DNA from: Nocardioidaceae bacterium
GTDB lineage: Bacteria > Actinomycetota > Actinomycetes > Propionibacteriales > Nocardioidaceae
Reading direction: 5' to 3'
DNA length: 17,075 bases
Assembly: GCA_025966335.1 (NCBI GenBank)
Contig: JAICRS010000036.1
Span: forward strand, 1-17,075
The notes beneath the pieces are model-generated. The model ran no database searches and had not been told where the DNA came from. It saw nothing but the letters and a program-made list of their open reading frames with translations. The stretch's first letter is position 1. Each line of letters opens with the position of its first letter. The translations under genes and the position numbers were made by a program. Below are positions 1-7,151 of the stretch, one piece after another.

Positions 1-78
1 ACGCCTCGGGTCGCTCCATCCATGACCTACGCCCCCTTCGCGATCACTGTTCACGATGGTAGGCGAGCGATTTGCCCG

Positions 79-106
79 TTGTGTCGTGAACGCCGGAGAA
101 TAATTT
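79..106 (+). promoter_or_regulatory. Weak candidate promoter upstream of the first gene
   Basis: TTGTGT at 79-84 and TAATTT at 101-106 are separated by 16 bases and resemble a -35/-10 pair. They would start RNA near 113 and leave a leader of about 94 bases before the ATG at 207. The AT-rich patch stands out in this GC-rich DNA, but the -35 is only a partial match. I see nothing else convincing in 1-206. Confidence 0.25.
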
Positions 107-206
107 GACCGGCGATATCGGATGTTCGTCCGGTTTGGGCGATAAATGCGGAGACTTTTACCCCCAGGGGCGTCGCTCTCGAGCGCGGAGCCGCCATCAT
201 TCCGCT

Positions 207-614
207 ATGAACCTGATGCAGTTCCACACCTTGCGCACCGCGGTGCAGGGCAACGCCTACCCCGGTTCGACGACCGACGTGGCGACCATGGAGCAGAGGC
301 TCCGTGACCTGTTGATGGACAGCGGCATCTTCGAGGAGGTCGAGGTGGAGCACACCGACGACCCGGACCGGCTCGTCATCGGGTTGTGCCGGTTCAAGCC
401 GCACTACTCCGAGCAGGACATCGCCGCACATCTCGAGCAGCTCTGGCACGACCGGGTCCGCTACCCGTTCTGGGAGGCCCACACGCTGGTCGTCGACCAC
501 GAGCACGTGGAGTTCGAGGCCGCGACGCGCAACAGCGACTCCGGTCACTACGTCACCATCCACATGGTCGCCCAGAAGGCCCGGATCCCGGCACAGCGCC
601 TGCCCATGGACTGA
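207..614 (+). CDS. Conserved hypothetical protein, 135 aa
   Basis: This gene encodes a soluble acidic protein of 135 residues that I do not recognise. I chose the ATG at 207 because in-frame translation further upstream (from a TTG at 105) is low-complexity and Arg/Ser-rich. A second ATG at 216 is also possible, and neither start has a good ribosome binding site. The protein has no signal peptide or membrane segment. Residues about 25-65 suggest an alpha-beta unit (a helix around MEQRLRDLL, then strands around EEVEVEH and RLVIGLCRF). The middle is rich in His, Trp and acidic residues, and the C-terminal part contains a strand-like HYVTIHMVAQ. The codon bias is typical of a real gene here. The thioesterase gene follows 38 bases later but has its own start-proximal -10 box. 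No function can be assigned. Confidence 0.75.
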   Translation: MNLMQFHTLRTAVQGNAYPGSTTDVATMEQRLRDLLMDSGIFEEVEVEHTDDPDRLVIGLCRFKPHYSEQDIAAHLEQLWHDRVRYPFWEAHTLVVDHEHVEFEAATRNSDSGHYVTIHMVAQKARIPAQRLPMD

Positions 615-639
615 CGTCCCGGACACCGGCCGCTCCCGC

Positions 640-645
640 TAGGGT
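640..645 (+). promoter_or_regulatory. -10 box of a probable leaderless thioesterase transcript
   Basis: TAGGGT fits the actinobacterial TANNNT -10 consensus and ends 7 bases before the GTG at 653. RNA would therefore begin at or next to the start codon. There is no Shine-Dalgarno sequence in the gap and no obvious -35 box. Confidence 0.5.
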
Positions 646-652
646 CGCTGCC

Positions 653-1516
653 GTGAGCACGATCGAGCACAGTGACGAGCTGACCGCCTCCGAGTTCGAC
701 CGCGGCATCGCCGTCGGTAAGCGCCCGGACGAGACCGGCGTCTACGACGGCCACCTCGACCCTGGATGGCAGGTGGGCGCCGGCATCAACGGCGGCCTGC
801 TGCTCGCTGTGGCCGGCAACGCGCTCAGCCACGGCTTCTCGGCCGACGGGCATCCCGACCCGCTCTCGATCAGCGCCTACTACCTGTCCGCGGCCCGCAG
901 CGGTCCGGCCGGCCTGCGGACCGAGACGGTCCGGCGGGGACGAACGATGTCGACCGGGTCGGTGTCGATGTTCCAGGAGGAGGAGGACGGCCGCCCCGTC
1001 GAACGGCTGCGGGCGCTGGCGACGTACGGCGACCTCGACCTGCTTCCTCCTGACGTGCACACCACCGCCACGCCCCCCGACCTGCCGCCCCTCGAGGAGT
1101 GTGTGGGAACGGATCTGGCACCCGACGGCTTCAAGAACAGCGCGCCGCTGCTCGACCGGTTCGACCTGCGCTTCGACCCGTCCTGCGTGGGCTGGGCGGT
1201 CGGCGAGCCGTCCGGGCGCGGCCTGATCCAGGGTTGGCTGCGGCTGGCCGACGGCCGGGAGCCCGATCCGCTGATGCTCCTGTTCGCCGTCGACGCCCTG
1301 CCGCCGGTGACCTTCGACCTCGGTCTCCCGGGCTGGGCGCCCACCCTCGAGCTCACCGCGCACATCCGTTGCAAGCCGGCGCCGGGATGGCTGCGGGTGG
1401 TGCACTCGACCCGCAACTTCGCCGGCGGCTTCCTCGAGGAGGACGCCGAGGTGTGGGACTCGGCCGGGCGCCTGGTGGCGCAGTCCCGGCAGCTGGCCCG
1501 GGCACCGCGGTCCTGA
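653..1516 (+). CDS. TesB-like acyl-CoA thioesterase family protein
   Basis: This gene encodes a 287-residue cytoplasmic protein with the layout of type II acyl-CoA thioesterases: two hotdog domains in one chain, the second being about residues 160-285. The TesB-type catalytic set can be placed by pattern as Asp214 (in FAVDALPP), Thr235 (in TLELTAHIR) and Gln277 (in LVAQSRQLA). The N-terminal hotdog carries the conserved NGGLLLAV segment at about 46-53. Such enzymes hydrolyse acyl-CoA to free acid and CoA, but the substrate cannot be read from the sequence. The GTG at 653 is preferred because the coding signal starts there and a -10 box lies 7 bases upstream. The gene ends 13 bases from the converging gene at 1530, inside a shared hairpin. 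The family call is firm and the catalytic residues are inferred by alignment from memory. Confidence 0.85.
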   Translation: MSTIEHSDELTASEFDRGIAVGKRPDETGVYDGHLDPGWQVGAGINGGLLLAVAGNALSHGFSADGHPDPLSISAYYLSAARSGPAGLRTETVRRGRTMSTGSVSMFQEEEDGRPVERLRALATYGDLDLLPPDVHTTATPPDLPPLEECVGTDLAPDGFKNSAPLLDRFDLRFDPSCVGWAVGEPSGRGLIQGWLRLADGREPDPLMLLFAVDALPPVTFDLGLPGWAPTLELTAHIRCKPAPGWLRVVHSTRNFAGGFLEEDAEVWDSAGRLVAQSRQLARAPRS

Positions 1517-1534
1517 CCGGCACGCGCGGTCAGG
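1512..1534. terminator. Bidirectional hairpin between convergent genes, containing both stop codons
   Basis: CCTGACCG (1512-1519) pairs perfectly with CGGTCAGG (1527-1534) around a 7-base loop. The TGA of the thioesterase (1514-1516) and the TGA of the minus-strand gene (complement of 1530-1532) both sit in the stem. No T-tract follows on either strand, so this would be a GC-rich actinobacterial terminator serving both directions. Confidence 0.5.
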
Positions 1535-2606
1535 CGAACTCGGCCCGGTCCATCACGAAGACGTAGCGGCGGGCCGGGTACTCGGTCAGCGACCAGAGCT
1601 CGTCCCGCGACGGCCAGTAGGTGATGTCCTCCGGACCGATCGGCAGCACCTTCGCGTGCCGCGTGAACGCGCCGGGCTGGCCGACGTACAGGCTGCCGTA
1701 GCCGTAGCGACCCGAGCTCGTCGTGACGTAGTAGGTGCCGTGCACGACCGCGGCACCCTGCATGCCGGGCACTCCGTCGGAGGAGAGCAGCAGCGGCCGG
1801 GCGAGCCCGTCGGAGGTGCGCAGCAGCGACGTCTCCGGGTCGATCTCGTAGCGGACCAGCCGCGTGGTCATCGACCGGCGGCCGTACTCACCGGCGACCA
1901 GCTGGTGCGGGGAGGTGCTCCGGTCCAGGGACAGGAAGGAGTACCGCAGCCGCTCGAACCCGTCGTCCGCGCGTGCGTCGTAGGTGAACCGCACCGGCAG
2001 GAGGTACTTGTAGCCGAAGCCGTCGAGCGAGCCGTCGGGGTGCAGCGCCAGCGAGGACCGGTCGCCGGTCGTGGGCACTCGGACGATGTCGTCGAGCCGG
2101 AACGAGTAGATGCCGCGCGCGGTCCCGGCGACGTGGAGGTAGTCGCCATGCCACACCAGCCCGCCGGCGTGCACGCGCACCGGGCGGAGCTCGACACCGG
2201 CCGGGGTCGGCACCGGCTCGACCAGCAGCACGTGCCGGTAGCGCGGCGCGCCGCGGTCGGTGACGTCGACGAAGGTCACCCGGGCACCCTTGTTCAGGCC
2301 CTTGACGTCCTGGGAGTACCAGCTGGTGCACACCACCGCACGACCGGCCACGGTCTCCGCGTCGCCCTGGTCCGCCGAGGTGGTGATGCCTTGCGGGAAC
2401 CAGCGGACGCTGCGGCTGTCCTCGGCGTCCCAGGCGAACCCCCACACCGGCGCCCGGCCCGGGACGCGGGTCACCGTCGCGGACCGGTTGAGGTCAGCGA
2501 GGACTCCCTCGAGGCCGACACCGCCGCCCAGCCGCGAGAGCAGCGCCGACACCTCGTCGACCCGCTCGCCGGTGCGGAACAGGTGGACTCCTGCGACGTC
2601 CGCCAC
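1530..2606 (-). CDS. Conserved hypothetical protein, possibly beta-propeller-like
   Basis: This gene encodes a 358-residue protein that I do not recognise by family. The GTG at 2606-2604 is chosen because GGGAGGAG lies 4 bases upstream, and further upstream the frame reads into the divergent promoter region. No signal peptide or membrane helix is visible. The chain is rich in short strand-turn-strand units with Gly, Tyr and Trp. Examples are GLVWHGDYLHVAG, a GAAVVHGTYYVTTSS segment and a DELWSLTEY segment near the C-terminus. They are spaced as in a beta-propeller or other all-beta repeat fold, which is inference only. The first 40 residues look helical. It is transcribed divergently from the NUDIX-kinase gene with 92 bases between them, and it converges on the thioesterase gene. 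It could be an enzyme or a binding protein. Confidence 0.8.
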   Translation of the reverse strand: MADVAGVHLFRTGERVDEVSALLSRLGGGVGLEGVLADLNRSATVTRVPGRAPVWGFAWDAEDSRSVRWFPQGITTSADQGDAETVAGRAVVCTSWYSQDVKGLNKGARVTFVDVTDRGAPRYRHVLLVEPVPTPAGVELRPVRVHAGGLVWHGDYLHVAGTARGIYSFRLDDIVRVPTTGDRSSLALHPDGSLDGFGYKYLLPVRFTYDARADDGFERLRYSFLSLDRSTSPHQLVAGEYGRRSMTTRLVRYEIDPETSLLRTSDGLARPLLLSSDGVPGMQGAAVVHGTYYVTTSSGRYGYGSLYVGQPGAFTRHAKVLPIGPEDITYWPSRDELWSLTEYPARRYVFVMDRAEFA

Positions 2607-2620
2607 GTGGCTCCTCCCAC

Positions 2621-2626
2621 TAGATT
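2621..2626 (+). promoter_or_regulatory. Candidate -10 box for the NUDIX-kinase gene
   Basis: TAGATT matches TANNNT and stands out in the GC-rich divergent region. It would start RNA near 2633 and leave a leader of about 66 bases. Two copies of TGACCCGG (2626-2633 and 2639-2646, 13 bases apart) lie at the predicted start of transcription and may be an operator. No clear -35 box is seen. Confidence 0.3.
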
Positions 2627-2698
2627 GACCCGGAGGACTGACCCGGGAACTGGCCCAGAGTCTCGCGCGAACGACGCGGTGCACGGAAGGGGGACGGC

Positions 2699-3811
2699 GT
2701 GGCGGTGCTGGTGATGGGTGCGGCGATCATCCGCGACGGCCGTGTCCTGGCCGCCCGGCGTACCCACCCGCCGCAGGCCGCCGGTGGCTGGGAGCTCCCC
2801 GGCGGCAAGGTCGAGCCGGGTGAGGACGCGGAGAGCGCGGTGGTCCGGGAGATCGGTGAGGAGCTCGGCTGCCGGATCGCCGTCACCGGCCATCTCTCGG
2901 GCGAGGTGCCGGTCTCCGACGGCTACACGCTGCGGGTGGCGCTGGCCCGGATCACCGACGGCGAGCCGGTGCCGCACGAGCACGATGCGGTCCGCTGGCT
3001 CGCGCCGGAGCAGCTCGACGACGTCGCCTGGCTCGCGGCCGACCGGCCGTTCCTGGCCGAGCTCCGCGGCCTGCTCCTCGACGGCGACCGGCTCCTGGGC
3101 GGGAACGTCGGCGGTGCGGTGCGGATCGGCCGGACCGTACGCCGCCCGACCGGCCCCTGGACCTCGTCGGTGCATGCCCTGCTCCATCACCTCGCGAAGC
3201 ACCAGGTTCCCTGTGTGCCAACGGTCCTGGGCATCGACGAGCGGGATCGTGAGGTCCTCACGTTCCTGCCCGGGCGGGTCGTCGACGTCGACAGCGACCT
3301 GCTCAGCGACGCGCAGCTCGGCTCCCTGGCCGACTGGACGCGGACCTTCCACGCCGCGGTCGCCGACTTCGACGACGCGGGTCCCTGGCGGTTCTTCGGC
3401 GTCGAGCACCCGGACACCGTCGCGCACAACGACCTCGCGCCGTACAACGTCTGCTTCGCCGGCGACCGGCTCGAGGGTGTCTTCGACTGGGACCTGGCCG
3501 GTCCCTCGACCCGGCTGCTCGAGCTCGCCCACCTGGCGTGGAACGGCGTCCCGCTGTACCGGCCTCTCGACGCCGCGCATGCCGCGTGTCGGCTACGGGT
3601 GATCGCGGATGCCTACGGCGGACCCAGCGCCCGGGACATCCTGCACGCGGTCCCGGTCCGCGCCCGGCTGGCGGTCGACGGGATCCGCACCGCGATCGCC
3701 CGGGGCGACGAGGGGATGCGCAACCTCGCGGCCGTCGGCGAGCCGGAGCGGACCGAGCGATACCTGGCCGACCTGGTCACCCGGATCCCGTCGATCGAGA
3801 AGGAGCTGTGA
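2699..3811 (+). CDS. NUDIX hydrolase fused to an APH-like phosphotransferase
   Basis: This 370-residue protein joins two enzymes. Residues 1 to about 125 are a MutT-like NUDIX domain with a complete Nudix box at residues 36-58: Gly36, Glu42, Arg50-Glu51, Glu54-Glu55 and Gly57 all fit the consensus. MutT-type members typically hydrolyse nucleoside triphosphates such as oxidised dGTP, but the substrate here is unknown. Residues about 130-340 are an aminoglycoside/choline-kinase-like phosphotransferase. It has the catalytic-loop pattern His243-Asn-Asp245 with Asn250, and the metal-binding Asp263-Trp-Asp265. Its N-lobe is the short form seen in actinobacterial APH-like proteins, with TVRRPTGPW at 146-154. 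The GTG at 2699 follows GGAAGGGGGA. Reading is continuous through the junction. The stop overlaps the next ATG by one base (TGATG), so the two genes are probably co-translated. The domains are clear; the joint function is not. Confidence 0.9.
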   Translation: MAVLVMGAAIIRDGRVLAARRTHPPQAAGGWELPGGKVEPGEDAESAVVREIGEELGCRIAVTGHLSGEVPVSDGYTLRVALARITDGEPVPHEHDAVRWLAPEQLDDVAWLAADRPFLAELRGLLLDGDRLLGGNVGGAVRIGRTVRRPTGPWTSSVHALLHHLAKHQVPCVPTVLGIDERDREVLTFLPGRVVDVDSDLLSDAQLGSLADWTRTFHAAVADFDDAGPWRFFGVEHPDTVAHNDLAPYNVCFAGDRLEGVFDWDLAGPSTRLLELAHLAWNGVPLYRPLDAAHAACRLRVIADAYGGPSARDILHAVPVRARLAVDGIRTAIARGDEGMRNLAAVGEPERTERYLADLVTRIPSIEKEL

Positions 3812-4116
3812 TGAGGCTGCGGGCGGTCTTCTACGACGAGGACGACGCGATGGCGGCGGTCGGCCGGCTCGTCACCGCCGGATTCGAGGCGCACCTGGAC
3901 CGGGAACGCTTCGCCGGCGAGGACGACGACGAGGACCACCCCTGGGCGGTGCTGACCGACGCCCCGGAACCCCTGCTCGAGCTGCTCGTGGAGGAGTACG
4001 ACGGGTGGCTCGACGTCGAGGACACCGGGCCCGCGGCAGCCACCCCGCCCGTCGTACCGCCCCCGGACCTGCCGGACGCGCCCCGACGGATCAAAAACCA
4101 CTTTCCGAGGGACTGA
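3811..4116 (+). CDS. Small acidic hypothetical protein, 101 aa
   Basis: This gene encodes a 101-residue acidic protein of unknown family. Its ATG shares one base with the stop of the NUDIX-kinase gene, and AGGAG ends 5 bases upstream. A GTG at 3808 is an alternative start. Residues 1-72 read as a compact alpha-beta unit: strand RLRAVFY, helix DAMAAVGRLVTAG, strand EAHLDRE, an Asp/Glu-rich loop (EDDDEDH), strand PWAVLTD, helix EPLLELLVEEY, and a final strand. This is compatible with a ferredoxin-like fold. Residues 73-90 are a Pro/Ala-rich tail, ending in basic and aromatic residues. Coupling to the upstream gene suggests a partner or regulator of that fusion protein, which is inference. Confidence 0.75.
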   Translation: MRLRAVFYDEDDAMAAVGRLVTAGFEAHLDRERFAGEDDDEDHPWAVLTDAPEPLLELLVEEYDGWLDVEDTGPAAATPPVVPPPDLPDAPRRIKNHFPRD

Positions 4117-4126
4117 GCGGGCACCC

Positions 4127-4132
4127 TATTGT
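4127..4132 (+). promoter_or_regulatory. -10 box of a probable leaderless mshB transcript
   Basis: TATTGT fits TANNNT and ends exactly 6 bases before the ATG at 4139, placing the predicted transcript start on the A of the start codon. No Shine-Dalgarno sequence is present. TTTCCG at 4102-4107 is a possible -35 element, with a rather long 19-base spacer. Confidence 0.55.
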
Positions 4133-4138
4133 GGCCCC

Positions 4139-5044
4139 ATGGACCAACGGATGCTGCTGGTGCACGCGCACCCCGATGACGAGTCGATCGGCCAGGGCGC
4201 CACGATGGCGAAGTACGTCGCCCGCGGCACCCAGGTCACGCTCGTGACGTGCACACTCGGCGAGGAGGGGGAGGTGCTCGTCCCGGAGCTGGAGCACCTG
4301 GCCGCCGACCGCGACGACCAGCTCGGGCAGCACCGGATCACCGAGCTCGCCCACGCGATGAAGGAGCTCGGCGTCACCGACCACCGGTTCCTCGGCGGCG
4401 CCGGCCGCTACCGCGACTCGGGGATGGTCTGGCACGAGGACGGCCACGCCACGGCCGGCGAGGCGGTCAAGGAGGGCACGTTCTGGCGCGCCGACCTGCT
4501 CGAGGCGTCCAGCCACCTGGTCGAGGTGATCCGCGAGGTGCGCCCGCAGGTGATGGTGACCTACGACGAGTTCGGCGGCTACGGACACCCCGACCACATC
4601 CAGGCCCACCGGGTGGCTACGTACGCCGCGTCGCTGGCCGCCGCTTCCTCGTACCGCAAGGACCTCGGCGAGGCCTGGGACATCGCCAAGATCTACTGGG
4701 GCGCCATGTCGGAGTCGCGGATGCGCGAGGGCCTGCGCCGGCTGCGCGCCGCGGGCGACATGACCGCGTTCGAGGGGTTGGACCCGGAGGGGCCGCTGCC
4801 GCCGTTCGTCACCCCCGACGACCAGCTGACCGCCCGGGTCGACGCGGGTGAGTTCGCGGAGGCGAAGATGCGGGCGATGAAGGCACACGCCACCCAGATC
4901 ACCGTCGACGGCCCGTTCTTCGCGCTGTCGAACAACCTCGGCAACGAGGTCTGGGGTGTCGAGTTCTTCCGGCTCGCCAAGGGCGTGGCCGGGCCGACCG
5001 GCGAGGATGGGCTGGAGACGGACCTGTTCGCCGGTCTCGAGTGA
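4139..5044 (+). CDS. mshB: Mycothiol synthesis deacetylase MshB
   Basis: MshB removes the acetyl group from N-acetylglucosaminyl-inositol to give glucosaminyl-inositol, the second committed stage of mycothiol synthesis in the cytoplasm. The 301-residue product has the usual family length. It opens with the PIG-L/LmbE-type motif AHPDDE at residues 10-15, with His11 and Asp14 as zinc ligands and Asp13 as catalytic base by analogy with the mycobacterial enzyme. The second motif GHPDH at 149-153 supplies His150 and the third zinc ligand His153. Close relatives include Mca (mycothiol conjugate amidase), but the N-terminus, length and C-terminal segment fit MshB better. The start is fixed by a leaderless -10 box 6 bases upstream. 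Its last bases, GTGA, form the start of the next gene. Confidence 0.93.
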   Translation: MDQRMLLVHAHPDDESIGQGATMAKYVARGTQVTLVTCTLGEEGEVLVPELEHLAADRDDQLGQHRITELAHAMKELGVTDHRFLGGAGRYRDSGMVWHEDGHATAGEAVKEGTFWRADLLEASSHLVEVIREVRPQVMVTYDEFGGYGHPDHIQAHRVATYAASLAAASSYRKDLGEAWDIAKIYWGAMSESRMREGLRRLRAAGDMTAFEGLDPEGPLPPFVTPDDQLTARVDAGEFAEAKMRAMKAHATQITVDGPFFALSNNLGNEVWGVEFFRLAKGVAGPTGEDGLETDLFAGLE

Positions 5045-5397
5045 CGGTCCTGTTCCACGCGGTCGCGGTGCTTGTCGGTGCGGCCGTGTCGGTGGCCACC
5101 GTGGCCGTGCACCGCTCCGAGGTGCTCGGTGTCCCGGTCGGGCTGGTGGTCGGGCTGCTGGCCACCTTCAGCGCCGTGTGGGCGATGCGCGAGCTCCAGC
5201 ACCGGCTGGCGGCCACGTTCGCGCTGGGCTGGGTCGTCGCGTTCGGGCTGGCGATCCTGGGCCAGCCGGAGGGGGACTACGTGATCGCCGGCGACCTGCC
5301 GGGCTACGTGCTGATGGCGACCGCCCTCGTGATCGTGGTGCTCGGCGTCGCCTCGCTCGGCGCGCAGCATTCGGGTCCGGGGCCCGGTGCCACCTAG
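5041..5397 (+). CDS. Small integral membrane protein downstream of mshB (DUF6113-like)
   Basis: This gene encodes a 118-residue hydrophobic protein with four predicted transmembrane helices at about residues 5-22, 28-46, 56-75 and 86-106. Short loops and a Gly/Pro/Ala tail complete it. It starts at a GTG overlapping the mshB stop by 4 bases (GTGA), so its translation is probably coupled to mshB. A small membrane protein in this position is a recurrent neighbour of mshB in actinobacteria, and I associate it from memory with DUF6113. No catalytic motif is visible and its role is unknown. A link to the envelope or to thiol traffic would be speculation. Confidence 0.82.
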   Translation: MTVLFHAVAVLVGAAVSVATVAVHRSEVLGVPVGLVVGLLATFSAVWAMRELQHRLAATFALGWVVAFGLAILGQPEGDYVIAGDLPGYVLMATALVIVVLGVASLGAQHSGPGPGAT

Positions 5398-5400
5398 GAT
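5395..5400 (+). promoter_or_regulatory. -10 box of a probable leaderless VanW-gene transcript
   Basis: TAGGAT fits TANNNT and spans the TAG stop of the preceding membrane-protein gene (5395-5397). It ends 8 bases before the GTG at 5409. The gap GCCCCCTT holds no ribosome binding site. A -35 element is not evident. Confidence 0.45.
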
Positions 5401-5408
5401 GCCCCCTT

Positions 5409-7121
5409 GTGAGTGACCAGCCCTTCCGTGAGAAGAACCGCGACCGCAGCGTAGTCACCTGGCTGCTGGTCGGCCTCGTCGTGCTGTTCGGCGGTCTCTA
5501 CGTCGCCGGCTACGTGTTCACCAGCGACAAGGTGCCGAGGGGTACGACGGTCGCGGGCGTCGACATCGGTGGGCTCGAGCCGGCCGCGGCCGAACGTGTC
5601 CTGGCGCGCGAGATCGACATCGACCAGCCGGTGGTGGTCAGCGCGGACGGCCGGCGGCACCGGATCGACCCGGTCGCCGCGGGCCTGTCGGTGGACCCGG
5701 CCGAATCCGTCGCGCAGGCCGGCGCGGGGCGCAGCTGGAGTCCGGCCCGGATGTGGGACTTCTTCACCGGCGGCGACGACCACGAGCCCGTGGTCACCGT
5801 CGACGGAGACAAGCTGAACGAGCAGATCGCCACGTTCGCCGAGAAGGTCGACACGCCCGCCCGCGACGGCGGGGTCCGGTTCCGGCGCGGGAGCGCCGAT
5901 GCCCGGGAACCACGCACGGGGAGCGCCATCGACCGCGCCGCCGCCACCCAGGCGGTGGTCGACGCCTACCTGACCACCGACGAGGTGGTGCCGCTTCCGT
6001 TCGAGGAGGTGCAGCCGGAGATCACCGAGGACGAGGTCGCCGCGGCGATGGAGGACTTCGCCAACCCGGCGATGTCGGCGCCGGTGACCATCCAGCTGGG
6101 CGGTGAGGACGTGGTGCTGCGCCCGGCGGCCTACGCCCCGGCGCTCTCGATGGCGAACCAGGGCGGTGACCTGGTCCCCGTCCTGGACGAGAGGGCGCTG
6201 CTGAAGGCGATCGAACCGGCGATGAAGACGGTCGCGCTGCAGCCCGAGGACGCGACCGTGAAGCTGGTCGACGGACGGCCCCAGGTGGTCCGCGGCAAGC
6301 CGGGGGTCACCTTCGACCCCGAGGACATCACCGGCGAGTTCCTGACCCTCCTCGCGCAGAAGGGCGAGGAGCGGACCCTGGCAGTGGAGACCGAGGTCGA
6401 CCGGCCCGACTTCTCCGCCAAGGACGCCCGCAAGCTCGCGATCACCGAGGTCGTCTCCGAGTTCACCACCTACTTCCCGCACGCCGACTACCGCAACACC
6501 AACCTGGGCAGGGCGGCCGAGCTGATCAACGGCACCGTGCTGAGGCCGGGGGAGACGTTCAGCCTCAACGAGACGGTCGGGGAGCGGACCGCGGAGAACG
6601 GCTTCGCCAAGGGCTTCATCATCAGCGACGGCGTCTACCGCGAGGACTTCGGCGGCGGGGTGTCCCAAGTGGCGACGACGGCCTTCAACGCCGCCTTCTT
6701 CGCCGGCCTGGAGGACGTCGAGCACAAGCCGCACTCGTTCTACATCGACCGGTACCCGATCGGGCGTGAGGCCACCGTCGCCTGGGGGCTGATCGACCTG
6801 CGGTTCAAGAACGACACGCCCTACGGGGTCCTGATCCAGGCCGGGATCGAGCCGAGCTCCCCCTCGAGCTCCGGCTCGATGACCGTGCGGATGTGGTCGA
6901 CCGACTACTGGGACATCACCGCCGGCGTCTCCGAGCGCTACAACCTGACCGAGCCCGAGACCCGACACCTGGACGGTGAGGAGTGCGTCCCCAACGAGGG
7001 GTACGGCGGCTTCGACATCGACGTGTTCCGCCACTTCCGCAGAGCCGGCGAGCAGAAGCTGGTCCGCACCGAGACCATGCACACCACCTACACCCCCTCG
7101 GACACCGTGGTCTGCTCGTAA
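5409..7121 (+). CDS. Membrane-anchored VanW family protein with peptidoglycan-binding-like domains
   Basis: This gene encodes a 570-residue envelope protein. A charged N-terminus (residues 1-13) is followed by one transmembrane helix at about 14-37, so the rest should face the cell wall. Residues about 45-340 look like repeats of the PG_binding_4 type that usually precede VanW domains. One begins at VPRGTTVAGVDIGGL (42-56), where a Gly-rich turn leads into helix PAAAERVLA. The VanW domain lies at about 350-490 and has the conserved LINGTVLRPGETFSLN segment, followed by the GGGVSQVATT signature at 415-424. VanW was named from vancomycin-resistance clusters, but its biochemical activity is not settled. 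There is no van operon here, so resistance should not be inferred. The GTG at 5409 is chosen because it directly precedes the anchor and has a -10 box 8 bases upstream. Confidence 0.9.
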   Translation: MSDQPFREKNRDRSVVTWLLVGLVVLFGGLYVAGYVFTSDKVPRGTTVAGVDIGGLEPAAAERVLAREIDIDQPVVVSADGRRHRIDPVAAGLSVDPAESVAQAGAGRSWSPARMWDFFTGGDDHEPVVTVDGDKLNEQIATFAEKVDTPARDGGVRFRRGSADAREPRTGSAIDRAAATQAVVDAYLTTDEVVPLPFEEVQPEITEDEVAAAMEDFANPAMSAPVTIQLGGEDVVLRPAAYAPALSMANQGGDLVPVLDERALLKAIEPAMKTVALQPEDATVKLVDGRPQVVRGKPGVTFDPEDITGEFLTLLAQKGEERTLAVETEVDRPDFSAKDARKLAITEVVSEFTTYFPHADYRNTNLGRAAELINGTVLRPGETFSLNETVGERTAENGFAKGFIISDGVYREDFGGGVSQVATTAFNAAFFAGLEDVEHKPHSFYIDRYPIGREATVAWGLIDLRFKNDTPYGVLIQAGIEPSSPSSSGSMTVRMWSTDYWDITAGVSERYNLTEPETRHLDGEECVPNEGYGGFDIDVFRHFRRAGEQKLVRTETMHTTYTPSDTVVCS

Positions 7122-7151
7122 CCCGGTTCGCGTCGGGTCGTTGAGCAGCAC

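Noticed and set aside
1..23. Possible start of a minus-strand gene (ATG at 23-21) leaving the window on the left
   Set aside because: A purine-rich GAAGGGGG lies 8 bases upstream on that strand, but only seven codons are inside the window, so it cannot be supported.
5409..7121. VanW gene as a vancomycin-resistance determinant
   Set aside because: VanW-domain proteins are widespread in Gram-positive bacteria, and no vanHAX, vanRS or vanY gene is present.
7121..7138. ACCCG/CGGGT inverted repeat after the VanW gene
   Set aside because: The stem is only 5 bp with an 8-base loop and no T-tract, too weak to call a terminator in this composition.
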